From Campylorhamphus procurvoides (Eukaryota; Chordata; Aves; Passeriformes; Dendrocolaptidae): DNA of 64,000 bases. The notes beneath the pieces are model-generated. The model had not been told where the DNA came from, did no database searches, and was given only the letters and a program-made list of their open reading frames with translations. Below, piece after piece: positions 46,590 through 57,236 of this stretch. The DNA is taken from positions 23,439 through 87,438 of the forward strand of contig WBMV01002867.1 of the NCBI GenBank assembly GCA_013396655.1, in the 5' to 3' direction. Within the stretch, counting starts at the first letter, position 1; the number at the start of each line of letters is the position of its first letter. A program made the translations under genes and the position numbers.

Positions 46590-46830
46590 ACAGCTGGACA
46601 TCCCATTAATCGCAGCAATATTTGGTTCGAGCCGTTTTAATTGAAACCACGGCTGGAGCGGCACGTTGGGGTTTTTTCCTCCTCGCAGGAGAACGTGTTC
46701 CCTCCCGCCTCCTCCCCGGCACTTATTGCTCGAAGACATCTGGTTTCACAGTTCAACAGGCACAGGCGTATTTCCACCGTGTAGTTCTTCGCCTGTTGAC
46801 AGGGCAGAATTTTTTAATATGGGGTTACTA
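46590..46830. promoter_or_regulatory. Candidate conserved non-coding element
   Basis: Repeat-free sequence mixing retained CpGs with A+T-rich words: 'cccattaatcgcagcaat', 'cgagccgttttaattgaaac', 'ggcacttattgctcgaag'. TTAAT/AATTG cores with retained CpGs suggest regulatory DNA. Unproven. Confidence 0.28.
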
Positions 46831-47104
46831 TCATCCAGACTTCCTCCACCTCCTCATTTATGTGACGGATACCTCTAAAGAGTCCCTCAGCTCCTCCATC
46901 TTCAGCGTGCTGGCCCGGTTTTATGAGCTCGTGTACACGACACCTCCGTGTCTGACTTCCCTCGCCCCTCCCCTCCCGAGGTGAAATCCAAACCCCAAAC
47001 ATGAACCGGACCTGAGGCTTTTTTTTTTCTCCCCTTTTGTTGAGGGCTGTTCCATAGAAAGCAGCAGTTTGGAGCACCCTCATCTTGCAAGGAAAATCCT
47101 CACG
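46831..47104. other. Unique non-coding stretch
   Basis: No gene or recognised repeat is seen. Most of this sits between the candidate element and a CR1 copy. Confidence 0.4.
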
Positions 47105-47435
47105 GTATCTTAAGGGGGCTTATAAAAAGGAGGGGCATGGACTCTTATATGGGCAGATAGTGACAGGACAAGGGGGAACGGCTTCCTAATGTCAGAGGGC
47201 AGGGTTAGATGGGATATTGGGAAGGAATTCCTGGCTGGGAAGGTGGGCAGGCCCTGGCACAGGGTGCCCAGAGAAGCTGTGGCTGCCCCAGCCCTGGAAG
47301 TGTCCAAGGCCAGGTTGGACAGGGCTTGGAGTGACCTGGGCTGGTGGAAGGTGTCCCTGCCCAAGGCAGGGGGTGGCACTTTTGGCACTTTAAGGTCCCT
47401 TCCAACCCAAACCATTCTGGAATTCTATGATCCTG
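47105..47435 (+). repeat. CR1 LINE 3' end
   Basis: A sense copy of the common subfamily. It starts well upstream ('ggcttataaaaaggaggggc', 'agtgacaggacaagggggaa'), then 'gggatattgggaaggaattc', 'gtgtccaaggccaggttgg', 'ctttaaggtcccttccaacc' and 'attctggaattctatgatcc'. Positions 47267-47358 are perfectly complementary to 47686-47777 in the antisense copy just downstream. Confidence 0.93.
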
Positions 47436-47628
47436 GAGCTGCTTCCAGCCTTTCCCTGTGGTCCAGTTGAAATGGCATCATATGGTGTGACTGTGACATC
47501 TCTCAGTCACCACACTCAGCATCGCCCTCACCTCAGCTTTGCATCCTCCTTGGAAAGTTTCCTCCAGATGTGATTTAACCCCTTAGTGCTGGATGAAAGC
47601 CCCTCTGTAGGACTAAAGGTGGGGAAGT

Positions 47629-47795
47629 GAATCCCAAAATGGTTTGGGACCATTAAGATCACCTTTTTCCACCCCTGCCATGGGAAGGGACACCTTCCAC
47701 CAGCCCAGGTCACTCCAAGCCCTGTCCAACCTGGCCTTGGACACTTCCAGGGCTGGGGCAGCCACAGCTTCTCTGGGACCCTGCTCCCCTTAGCT
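47629..47795 (-). repeat. CR1 LINE 3' end, inverted partner
   Basis: Antisense copy: 'cccaaaatggtttgggacc', 'gggacaccttccaccagccc', 'ggtcactccaagccctgtcc', 'cttccagggctggggcagcc'. It shares 92 consecutive bases with the sense copy 327 bases upstream. This includes the 'gtgacctgg' variant, where most copies here read 'gcaacctgg'. Confidence 0.92.
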
Positions 47796-47910
47796 GAATT
47801 CCTGCACCACCCAAGAGGGGTTTAAGCCCAGCTCACAAAGCAGCAGTTTCACTGGAACAATTACACCTGTTTGTCCAAGGTGTGAACTTGGCTCTTTATT
47901 TTCTTTTTAG

Positions 47911-47965
47911 GCTTTATTGCCCCCCAAAAAAGGCAAAACTCTGAAAAAAAAAGAAAAGTTATTAG
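47911..47965 (+). other. Weak candidate 55-bp exon
   Basis: A pyrimidine-rich acceptor, 'ttattttctttttag', precedes 55 bases that end at a strong donor, 'ttag|gtaagg'. Two of three frames are open through it. One reads ALLPPKKGKTLKKKEKLL and the other FIAPQKRQNSEKKRKVI; both are Lys-rich, which an A-rich tract gives by chance. I recognise no parent gene. The downstream ~350 bases are A+T-rich and repeat-free, as often seen around alternative microexons, but nothing else supports a gene. Confidence 0.15.
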
Positions 47966-48310
47966 GTAAGGCAAAAACAAACTTTACCTTTCATTCTCGG
48001 TTTTATTGGTTACTGGAAAATAAGTTTTACAAACTATCTCTTGCAAAGGACTTGTTTTCAGCTAGTTTATATAGTAGCTTTTGTTCACATAAAAATTTAG
48101 AAAGCTACTTTCCTCTTCTCCTTTCCCCCCCTGCAATCCATAAGGGAGGTATTACAGTGTGAAATATATCTACCGCTAGCAGGGCTGTGTTGTGAAGCTG
48201 AAATGAACACAGTAAATTCTGAGAAGGAATTTGTTTAACCTATAACCTTAAAGTAATAAGTGGAGTGCTAAATGTTTTGGCTCACACTGATATATTTTTA
48301 TAACACTTGG
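47966..48310. promoter_or_regulatory. Candidate conserved non-coding element
   Basis: An A+T-rich, repeat-free stretch with an abrupt change from the G+C-rich flanks: 'gtattacagtgtgaaatat', 'cagtaaattctgagaagg', 'taaccttaaagtaataagtg', 'actgatatatttttataac'. The composition fits a conserved element or an old insertion I do not recognise. Confidence 0.28.
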
Positions 48311-49805
48311 CAAGGCAGCTCGGAGTCTGAAAGAAAAACTTGAGCACTGGAGAAACAGCTCGTTGCCTCTCCGTGTCCAGGAGGCTGGGCCTGGGCTGGG
48401 CATGGACCCCATCCCACCGTGTGGGCACCAGGAGCACGAGTGGGGCCACGTGGGTGCAGGTGTGGGCACACGTGTGCCCCTGGTGGGATCCACTCAGGGC
48501 ATCCCACCCAGCTGGGGTTGCATTGATTTGCCTTTTTTAGGGTCATTCCAATGCCCCTGGAGGAGCCAGGTCAGTGGGAGCTGCTGGAGCCTGGTGGGTC
48601 CATGGGCAGCCCCAGAGCCAGCCAGGAATGATCCCCCCATTGCCCACCTGCCCCTGGGAGCAATAAAGACCCTCCTCCCTCTGGCACCTTTTTCCAAGGA
48701 TTTCAGGGGGTGCAACAAGCAGGGCTGCTTTGCCTTCATTACCACCCCTCTGACATGGATTCCAACACCATCACTGGTGGGCACTGGGATCCTGGATGCT
48801 GCCAGCCCTTTCTCCATCCTGCTCCGTGCCAGCCTGAGGGTGGGCAGCAGGATGCCCTGGGCTCCCCCCCTGCTCCCTGGCTGCAAACCCCCAGGGAAGT
48901 GCCCTGGAGGCAGCAGGCAGGAGTTTGGGATGCAGAGCAGGGTCCAGCCCATCTCCTGGCTGGGCTCCAGGGTACAGTCTGGCCTGGAGTCTGCCTGTGT
49001 ACTTTGGTTGCAAACCCACAGCCACAGGTGAAAGCAAATCCTTCTTTCTTTCCAGACAACGTCACTCCTGTTGCATCTCAGCCCAAGGTGATATTTTTCC
49101 TGGGAAGAGACCAAGAGGTGGGTTGCAGGGCTGTGGTGAAGGTGCTGCTGCTGCCACCCCGAAGGGGCAAAGCTTGCAGGGAGACACAGGGGTTCTGGTC
49201 CCAGATCTCCATCCTTTAGGGGCCTGCAAAACTGGGGGAAAAAAGGGGTGTTCCATCTGGCAAACACTCCCAGCACTGTGGGCAGGCTGGATCCTGAGCA
49301 AGGTATTGTGGAGGTGGTACCCTCAGAGAGCAGCAGATGGGGAATTGGATTTTGGGGGGATCACAGGAGAGCAACGAGGCTTCCCAGTCCTCCCAGCCAA
49401 GGGGTCTCACCCAGAACCACTGATGTAACCACTGCCATGATGAAGAATGAAGTGTCTGTGCTCAGGCTGGGCCAGTGCATGGCCCCTCCAGCCAACTCCT
49501 CAATTTGGGCAAACAGCACCTGGCAAAGACCTTCCACACGTCCTGAGCTGAGATTTGGGTGGTGGTGCCCGTTGCTGTGGCACTGGGCATCCCCACCCCA
49601 GCCATGCAGGGCACTGCCCTGGGAGTCAGACAGCACGAACATCCTGTGTTTGAAGGTGGGGGAACTGACTCACAGCACCATTAAGGGACCTTCTTCTCCT
49701 GGGCTCGTGGGAAGCCTGTGGGGGTGCCACGTGTCAGGGCAACTTGAGGAGCTCAACCCATCCCTGGCAGCCTCTAAAGCTCATGGGGGGACAAGGGAGG
49801 TCCAT
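48311..49805. other. Unique G+C-rich stretch
   Basis: No gene is recognised. Frames up to 260 codons are open on both strands at once (48363-49031 + and 48494-49276 -), a sign of stop-poor G+C-rich DNA. At 49044-49090, 'ttctttctttccag' and a later 'aaggtgat' look like splice sites by chance. Confidence 0.45.
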
Positions 49806-49862
49806 CCTGGGACTCCTGTGATCCTGCTGGGTCCCTTCCAGTTCAGCACATCCGATGCTCTT
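49806..49862 (+). repeat. CR1 3' end, short fragment (second subfamily)
   Basis: 'gatcctgctgggtcccttcc' and 'agttcagcacatccgatgct' match the last ~50 bases of the second CR1 subfamily ('gatccttgtgggtccctccc', 'agctcagcatgttctgtg'). A diverged terminal fragment. Confidence 0.6.
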
Positions 49863-50049
49863 CTGAATTGGGGCATTTTCCCTGAACTGGGACATTTTCC
49901 CTGCCACCAGCAGCCCCCCAGGAAATCCCACAGGGAGCAGGGATGCTGGGACCAGGAATATGTCACACCCCTTGCCCTCTTCTTGTTTATTTTTTCTTTA
50001 ATTTGGCATTATTAATCCCTGGGGGAGGGGGTATAAATAACATTCCTCC
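49863..50049. other. Unique non-coding spacer
   Basis: Nothing recognised. Confidence 0.4.
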
Positions 50050-50270
50050 CCCCTTGCCTGCCTCCACCTCCCCGATGCTTTACTGTGGATTAATATTTGC
50101 TAGCTCGTTTGCACAGTAGCCTGTAGATTTTCAGCCTCCTCGCTGGAATGATGTTGACTTGCAGAGAAATTACAGGGGCTTTAGCGTGGCACAAAGCAAA
50201 CAGTGTGTGCTGTGATCAGACTCAACACCTCAGCTAATAATGAAAAGAGATATTATGTGGCTGGAATTGC
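50050..50270. promoter_or_regulatory. Candidate conserved non-coding element
   Basis: A repeat-free stretch with 'tgtggattaatatttgctag', 'caaagcaaacagtgtgtgc' and 'cagctaataatgaaaagag'. It contains forkhead-like and homeodomain-like words and lacks the G+C bias of its flanks. Sequence character only. Confidence 0.28.
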
Positions 50271-51390
50271 CACGCTGGGTTTGGTGTTTGTCTTGTGCAG
50301 CATTCAGGTGCTGCCAGGGGTGACTGTGGGCACAGGGCTGGGCAGAGGGAGCAGGACCCCGAGCATGGGGGGCACAGGGGGCACAGGGGGATCTGGTCGT
50401 CTGCACCTCTGAATGGCTCTTACAGGGCCTGGATGTCACAGTGACTCTGCTCCTGTTGATGGATCCCGAAAGCAGAGCCTGACCCAAACCTGTGGGGTCT
50501 GCAGGAGCCTCTCCAGGACGGATCCCCCTTCCAAACAGTTTCTGCTCCTCTTATTTTTGGGGTAAATCAAGAGCCCCTCTCATGCTACCCACCCAGCTGG
50601 CTCAAAGCCACCCTGACACACGCTAGGAGATGGACCTCGTCTGCCTGTGGGGTTTGTGTTGGATCAAGAAAGACCTGGGATGGGGAGAGTGAGGTGACAC
50701 CGCCCGGAGTCACATCCAGAAATGGCTCTTTGCCCTCCAGGTCTGCTCTGGAGGGGTTTATGGCCCTGAGTGGGAAGGTGTGAGGAACAGGAGCACACAC
50801 TAAATTTCCTCCTGAATCGGCTCCTTGTTCTCTGATGGCTGGAGAGGGCCCAGCACGTTCTGCCCTGGCCAGGCAGGAGCCGACAGCTATCCCTGGAAAA
50901 ACCACCAAAGGCACCCGGGGCAGGAATGTCCACCCACAGGAGACACTGGGGGCCCAGCAGGGCCCAGCACGGGACAAGCAAAGCCCAGGAATGGAAACCA
51001 CACCGAACTCAGACTGGGAATAGGGACTGGTTTGGGCTGGGAAGAAGTTTATTTGCTGTCAGAGACCCCATGGAAAAGTGATGGGCTTGGCATCTCTGGG
51101 TGGATGCAGAATTTGGGCTGCTGTTCTGGCAGTGAACTCCCTCTTGGTCCAGGAGACACAGAGAACCTGGAGGTGCCTCATGGCCAAGCAGATGCCCCAG
51201 TGCCATCCCAGCCCCTGGCATGGGCTGAGCCAGCCCCAGCAGCTCCAACCAGCCATCCAGTGTCCAAGCAAAAGACCCTCCTGGACAGTCGGTTCCTCCC
51301 TGTGCCCAGTCAGGGCACTGGAGCCGTGGGGGTGAGGTGGCTCCAGGGCAGCCTGGCACAGGGAGAGGAGCAGGGGAAGGCACTGGGAAT
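50271..51390. other. Unique G+C-rich stretch
   Basis: No gene or recognised repeat is seen. The long frames here extend from the 5-bp array downstream and are not genes. Confidence 0.45.
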
Positions 51391-51601
51391 GGGCTGGACT
51401 GGGCTGGGCTGGGCTGGACTGGGCTGGACTGGACTGGGCTGAGGTGGGCTGGGCTGGAGTGGGCTGGAGGAGCTGGACTGGGCTGGAGGAGCTGGGCTGG
51501 ATTGGGCTGGGCTGGGCTGGGCTGGACTGGGCTGGATTGGACTGGGCTGGATTGGACTGGGCTGGACTGGACTGGGCTGGGCTGGACTGGACTGAACTGG
51601 A
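51391..51601. repeat. GGGCT/GGACT 5-bp tandem array
   Basis: About forty 5-base units, mostly 'gggct' or 'ggact' with 'ggatt' variants. One stretch (51504-51521) has four GGG tracts separated by CT, a strong G-quadruplex motif on the plus strand. Because 5 is not a multiple of three, several frames stay open on both strands (Trp/Thr/Gly-rich on +, Gln/Ser/Pro-rich on -). This accounts for the long spurious frame at 51009-52040. Confidence 0.95.
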
Positions 51602-53091
51602 GCTCAGGGCACCTGCCCAGGCCCTGGCACAGAGACTGGAAACCAAGGGGGTGGTTTGCAGCCCCAACAGCCTCCTGGAGCCATCCCATCTGTCCAGCCT
51701 GGACTTGGGGAGGGCAGAGAGCAAGACCCCCCCTTAGCACCCCCAGGGCACCCCCTGCTTTTCCCTGCCAAGCCAATCCCTGGGCAGAGCATCCCCCTGA
51801 GCCTGGGGTGGGGGGGTGACAGTGAGGAGCCCCCCCATCCCTCCCCAGCCCAGCCACGCCGTCTCCACCGCTCTCCCTCCTTCCCAAAACACAGTCCTGG
51901 CTTATTATAGCAAATGTTATTGCAGTGGTGAGAGAGGCTCCTGCATCCAGGAGCAGCCAAAATCCTGCCTGAGATGTCCAGGGCCCTCTGCCATGGGCAC
52001 ATTCTTCCACAGGGCACTTTGGGTGGCAGGCACCAGCCATGGCATTTGTGTTGCTCGGGATGGGCTAGGGGGTTTTTTGGGTTTTTTCCTTCTTTTTGCA
52101 GGAGATTCCCCTCAGCTGGGGAACACACTGGCTTATTGAACAGAAAATGTTCCAGAGGAAATCGTTAAAGTGGGGTGGGGTGACAGAGCCCCGGGTTAAT
52201 GTCACCTAAGAGAAAAAGGGCTTCCAGAAAGGAAGAATTTGGGAAAGCCATAATGGCCCGAAGCCCCCTCTCGCTCTGAAAAATAGGGATGTGAAGATGC
52301 TGCTTTCACAGGGAAAGGCTACAGCAAACCTGTGGGTTTTGTTCATAAACGTTAATAAATAAAATAAAATTTAAAAAATATAAATTTATGAGTTAACAAA
52401 CCAAAAATTAAAAGGTCCAACTGTGTCTTTTCAATGTGTAAGGGTTCTGGTTTGGGCAGAGCCCACAGAGCCCTCCAGGCTGGAGGAAAGGTCCTCATGG
52501 GTGGATTGCTGATGACTCTGAGCTCCTGGCCAACCCCTCTGCATCTGTCTGGATGTTTGGTGCCCTGAAATAGTCAAAAACATATTTAATAATAATAATT
52601 CACTATTTAAATCCACTGCAGTGAGGGAAACACAGAGTTTTAAGCCAGACTAAGTAACCATCAACCCCATCTCTTTAGACTGCAGAAGAATTAGAATGTT
52701 TAGGGGGAAATGAACTGTTGAGTAGGTTTGTGTTTGCTGAGATGTCTGGATATAAGTCCTTCACTCATGGCCTATTCAGTGGGTACAAGGGGCAGGTGTG
52801 TCACCCTGAGTGCTGCTTTTGGGTGTCACTTGAATTCATCCACTCAATATTTAGCTTGTTGTTTTCCTGTTTCCTCTCTGGAGTGACCAAGCCCCCAGGG
52901 AGAACCCTCTGCAGCTATTTTGGAGCCCAGGGATGTGATTCACTCCTGCAAACCATAAAATCACTGTCTGTGATGCCTGTCCCTGGGAAGCCCAGGAATT
53001 CTGTCTCCCTTTAAGCTCTGTGCAGCAATTCCCCCCAGGAGCCACTGCCAGGCTGATATTCCAACGTGTAGCCCCAGCTGAGTGCCAGCTT
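51602..53091. other. Unique non-coding stretch
   Basis: No gene is recognised. The part at 52330-52430 is very A+T-rich ('aataaaataaaatttaaaaa') and 52570-52620 has an 'aataataataat' run. Confidence 0.45.
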
Positions 53092-53149
53092 GGGGGTTGG
53101 AGAGATGGCTTTGAAAGGTCTCTTCCCAACCAAAGGACTCTGATTCTAA
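53092..53149 (+). repeat. CR1 3' end, short fragment
   Basis: 'tgggggttggagagatggc', 'tttgaaaggtctcttcccaa' and 'ggactctgattctaag' match the last ~60 bases of a CR1 element. Confidence 0.65.
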
Positions 53150-53815
53150 GACTTCAACCCACTGGGAACTGTTGCCTTCCCAAGGATCCATCCCTTTTGC
53201 CTCGTAGCTGCCTGTCCCCTTGCAGCCACAGCAAAGCAGCACAAACCAACATGAAAAATGTGTCCCAGGAAAAAAATCAAAGGGCTGTGCCTTGGCTGCA
53301 GAATGAATAGCCCTCTCCCTGGCACAGAGCAGGACCAGGGAGGGCATCCAGGGCTCAGTGGCCCTGGAGCAACCCAGCACAGCGGGTTGTCCTTTCAAAC
53401 GGGCTCCAGCCCCAGCCCAGGCTCAGCCTGACTGGGAAAACCCTGCCCAGCAAAGCAGGGGGAGATTTCTTTCCACTGGCAGGATTTGGGAGTCGGAGAG
53501 TGGCAGCAGAATACAAAATCCAAGGCCAGGGTGCAAATTCCAAGCCCTTGGGGATAAGGAGATTAAATGAAAGGGCTGTGTCCTGCAGGTCAGAGCCCAC
53601 CTCCCCTCCAGCTCACAGAGGGTGGGCTCTGCTCTGGCTGGCTGCATGGAGAAGGACTGGAGAGCTGTGTGAGCAGCTTGGCTCGGGGCTGCTCCTTCCA
53701 CCCTCCTGGCACAGTTCCCAGTTAGTGTCCCTCCAATTCCTGTCCCTCCAAGCCTTGCCCTTCCAAGTCCCAACTCTCTATCCTGTCCCTTCAAGTCCCA
53801 TCCCTCCAAACCCAT
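53150..53815. other. Unique non-coding stretch
   Basis: No gene is seen. The last ~100 bases are C/T-rich and grade into the 45-bp array. Confidence 0.4.
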
Positions 53816-53955
53816 CCCTCCATCCCCTGTACCTGTGAGTTCCACCTCTCTCAATCCCTTCCCTCCATCCCCTGTACCTGTGAGTTCCACCTCTCTCAAT
53901 CCCATCCCTCCATCCCCTGTACCTGTGAGTTCCATCTCTCTCAATCCCATCCCTC
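53816..53955. repeat. 45-bp minisatellite, 3 copies
   Basis: Three tandem 45-base units starting 'ccctccatcccctgtacctg' (53816, 53861, 53906), almost identical. Shorter relatives ('tcccatccctcc') flank the array on both sides. The minus strand gives a 15-residue Gly/Glu/Thr repeat frame that I regard as a by-product. Confidence 0.92.
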
Positions 53956-54589
53956 CAAACCCCATCCCTCCACCCCTCACTCATGTCTGTGCCAGCTTTG
54001 GCTGATCCAGAATGTGGGAATTGTGCTGATGGAGCCACAGCAGGCAGGGATAACTCTATTAAAACCCCAATAGGATGGGATTCATGTCCTTCCATTTCCC
54101 ACCCTGCTTTCCTCCCATCCAAGGCTATCCCACCTCCTGCAATCCCTGCCCCTCTCCCCTGCTCCTGCAGCTACACGGGGCTGTCTCCTTCAGGAGGAGC
54201 CAGAGAGACACGAGTAACGGGACGCGGCCACCCCGGCCCCGCTTGTGCCGGGTTTGTCCGTCTCGGTGCTGCCCGAATTCCTGGGATGCATCCCTGGATA
54301 GCCCGAGGTCCCACACGCAGCATCCTCCCGAAGAATCGCAGGCAGGACCTTTCCGAGGAGATGCTGAGACCTTGGGCCAAAGGGTTTTATCTCCTACAGG
54401 CAGGAAAGTTCTTCCCCGGTATGGAAAAATGGAAAACAGCATCACCCCACTCAGCAAAATGCTCTGGAATGGCTGGGATTATCCATGAGGGAGCTGATTT
54501 GGGGGACCACAAACCCCTCTCCCAGCACAGTTCCAGCAGGGTGAGGGACCACACAGCTCGTGGGAGCTGGGAGGATGCAGAGCTCTTAA
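53956..54589. other. Unique non-coding stretch
   Basis: No gene is recognised. A moderate CpG cluster lies at 54205-54350. Frames open on both strands lack recognisable motifs. Confidence 0.4.
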
Positions 54590-54930
54590 TTGAGAGGGAA
54601 GAGTGTGTTAATCAGCTAAAATTCACAGGAAAAAAAAGTCGCAATTAATAGAAATGAAAAATGAGGCCGTTAATTGCAACAGCTGCAGCTGCGTTTGCAC
54701 AGGGAGCATTGGGATCTTTAAATGGTAGCACAGACCAAGCATTGGGGTCCTTGTCCTTCAGACTCCACATCCAGAAATCCCTCGCGGGCTCAGCAGAGAC
54801 ATCGACATCCAGCAGGAGGGCTGTAAAACAATTCCCTCCCACCCTCGAGCGGTTCCAAGCGGCCCCTGCATTGCAAAGGATGCAAATCCTCATCCCTCTC
54901 TTTTGCATCTCATCTGCATGAGCCTCCTGC
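54590..54930. promoter_or_regulatory. Candidate conserved non-coding element
   Basis: Repeat-free DNA dense in regulatory-type words: 'gtgttaatcagctaaaattc', 'cgcaattaatagaaatg', 'gccgttaattgcaac', tandem E-box-like 'cagctgcagctg', and an octamer 'atgcaaat' near 54890. CpGs are retained in the middle ('ctcgcgggctc', 'ctcgagcgg'). It is among the better enhancer candidates in the window; conservation is untested. Confidence 0.33.
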
Positions 54931-54954
54931 CCCCGGCCAGCCTCACCCTGCGGC

Positions 54955-55100
54955 TCGGGGGGAGAGGGAAAGAGGGAGGGAGTGCCTGTTTGGGAGTGGG
55001 AATGGGGGTAAAGGGGGGAGAGGGAATGGGAACAGGAATGGGAAAAGGGAGGGGGAGTGGGAGGGGATAGGGTGGGAATGGGAATGGGGTGAGGATGGAG
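54955..55100. repeat. G-rich purine low-complexity tract
   Basis: Irregular 'gggaatggg', 'gggagaggg' and 'gggataggg' words form a purine-rich, G-rich strand with many GGG tracts, able to form G-quadruplexes. The complementary strand gives a Pro/Ile/His-rich frame that is not a gene. Confidence 0.85.
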
Positions 55101-55220
55101 ACAGGGATAGGGATGGGGATTGGGTGGAGACTGAGTTCTGGTCTTACTGCCTGAGTGGAGACCTGTCCAAGCATTGTCTGCAGGGAAAGGGCTGGGGATG
55201 GGCACAGTGATTGGGATGGG

Positions 55221-55264
55221 GATGAGGCTGGGCATGGGGATGAGGCTGGGCATGGGGATGAGGC
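55221..55264. repeat. 18-bp tandem repeat
   Basis: Two full copies of 'gatgaggctgggcatggg' and a partial third. Confidence 0.9.
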
Positions 55265-57165
55265 ATTAGTGCCTCCCCACACAGGGCAGGACCCAGCTAC
55301 GGAGCCAGCACCTCAGCTGGCATTTCTCTTCCTTGTCTCCCTACAAGAACTGAGATGATTCAGCTTTGATCATCTTTAAAACATGAACTTGCAGGGGGGA
55401 CTGAGTTCAGGAGCAGATTGGATCTGATGGGAGAGGGAAGGTGGGAGGTGGGTGCTCCACCATCCCCAGAACTTGCTGTGTCTGTGTGTCCTGCACCCCC
55501 CAGAGAAAAGAGAAAGCAGATATTCACCTTAAAAAAAAACCCTTTGCTCTTAGAGAGCTCAAGCAGCTGGGAATAACTCCAAAGGGGTCCCTCCAAAAAC
55601 CTGCTGCTGTGTTTCCCACCCTGGTTATGGTCCTGGGCAGCCCCTGAGAGCCTGGTGGCTGTGACAGGCTGTGACATTCTCATCTGAGAGTGGGACCTGC
55701 AGGGAGCACTGAGGGGGAGCAAACACACAACCCCCCCAGAGCCCCCAGCCCACCCAGGGCCACCAGTCCCACCAGAAGTGCCATCCCTTCAGCTGGGACA
55801 AGCACAGGGAGTAAAAACATTAATAAGAGGGATAACCCCCCGTTCAAACCCTGAGAGCAAAGCCAGAGTGTGGAAGGAATTAAAAATTATGCAAACGAGG
55901 CTTATCTTCTGCTGAGAATAACGAGGCCACTGGGCCTGGAAGGGGCAGCTCTCCCAGGGAAGGAGCTTTATTTGCCCATCATTTCCCTTGCAAACCTGGA
56001 GTGGGTTCCCAGCACCAGGCAGTGCTCAGCACCCATGGAGCACACGAGGAGCTTGGCCAAATCTTCAGCTTTTCTGCAGTAAAAGGCTGGCTCTGGGGTC
56101 GACTCTCCCCTCCAGGTGCTCCAGGGGGAAACAGATGCCTCATGGACATGTTTTCCTTCTTGTGGCCACGCTGAGAGGGAAGCAAAGATGAGTCCACGTC
56201 CTGCACAGGCTCTGCTGAACAGAGGGAGTTCAACCACAGAAGCAAGATTATTTTTTGGCAATTAAGGGTGTTCAGAAGGATTTTTCTCGTGATTAGCAGG
56301 CAGAGCATCTGTCCTGTGTCATGGAACAGCCCTCGCCAGCAGCCCCAAAATCCTCCCCAGCACGGCGGGGTCTCAGCAGGCCGGTTGTCCCGTTTCCTCA
56401 GCTCCAAGGGATGGCCCTTGATTGAATCCAGCTCCTCTTCAAGCAGCATCTCTTGGAGCTGTTTGGGCCTTACCCATGCTTTCCAGGCCAGCACTATTCC
56501 CATAGGCATGATCCATGCGTTCCAAACTATTAGTGCCTTGGAAAGGTCCTGACTCAATTGCACTCTGCGTTTTCCAGGCATTTATTAAAACAGTGAGCTG
56601 TGAAATTCTGCTGTGGATTCCCCCCGGCTCAATTTGTGTCTGGGATGGAGGAACCTGGAGAAGACCCATCCAGCATGTTCCAGCACAGGGGACACTAATG
56701 GGAATCTCTCAGGGATCTCCCAGTGCAATTGGTGAAGTGAAAGGCTTTCCCTTCTGATTTTTCAGTACAGGACACAAGGAAATGTCCCAGACAGGCAGGG
56801 CCTTGCTGTCCCTGCAGGACTAAAGTCTGCAGGACTTGAGGGAGCATCCAGGACCTCAGTCCCAGCCCCAGCTCAGTCTTCTGGTGCCCCTTGGGAGGAG
56901 CAGACACCTGGAAGAGGGAGCAGATGTCCCACAGACATTATTCAGGCTGCTTGGGACAGGCAGGCTGTCAGGAGAGGGCCCAGCCCAGGCTGAGTATCCT
57001 CTTCCCTCTGCATCCTCTTCCAGGCTTTTGGGAGGAGGTGCCACCCCTCAGTGTGGTCCACCCCAGGGCTCCAGACCCAGCACAGAGGTGAAGGAACTCC
57101 AAGCTGAGGTTCCTGGTGGGCACACGTGGTTTTTGGGATGGGGGATTCGGCAGAGGAGATCTTGC
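55265..57165. other. Unique non-coding stretch
   Basis: No gene or recognised repeat is seen. 'aattatgcaaacgaggc' at 55885 is octamer-like. Confidence 0.45.
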
Positions 57166-57236
57166 CCCCTTGGGGATGGTCCTGTGCAGGATGACCCTGA
57201 TGGGCCCTTTCCAACTCAGCATGTTCTGTGATTCTC
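57166..57236 (+). repeat. CR1 3' end, second subfamily fragment
   Basis: 'ccttggggatggtcctgtgc' and 'gggccctttccaactcagca', then 'tgttctgtgattct'. This is the last ~70 bases of the same subfamily as the 12.6-, 14.1- and 58.6-kb copies. Confidence 0.72.

Noticed and set aside
49044..49092. Short exon candidate after 'ctttctttccag'
   Set aside because: The would-be donor is weak and the peptide is unremarkable, in G+C-rich DNA where such pairs are common.
48363..49276. Overlapping frames of 222 codons (+) and 260 codons (-)
   Set aside because: Open on both strands in stop-poor G+C-rich DNA, with no known motif and no consistent splice structure.
51009..52040. 343-codon minus-strand frame, the longest open frame in the window
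   Set aside because: Its core is the 5-bp GGGCT/GGACT array (Gln/Ser/Pro repeats), other frames are open in the same place, and no domain is recognisable.
53423..53980. Frame with 15-residue GMGLREVELTGTGDG-type repeats
   Set aside because: Explained by the 45-bp tandem repeat (45 is a multiple of three).
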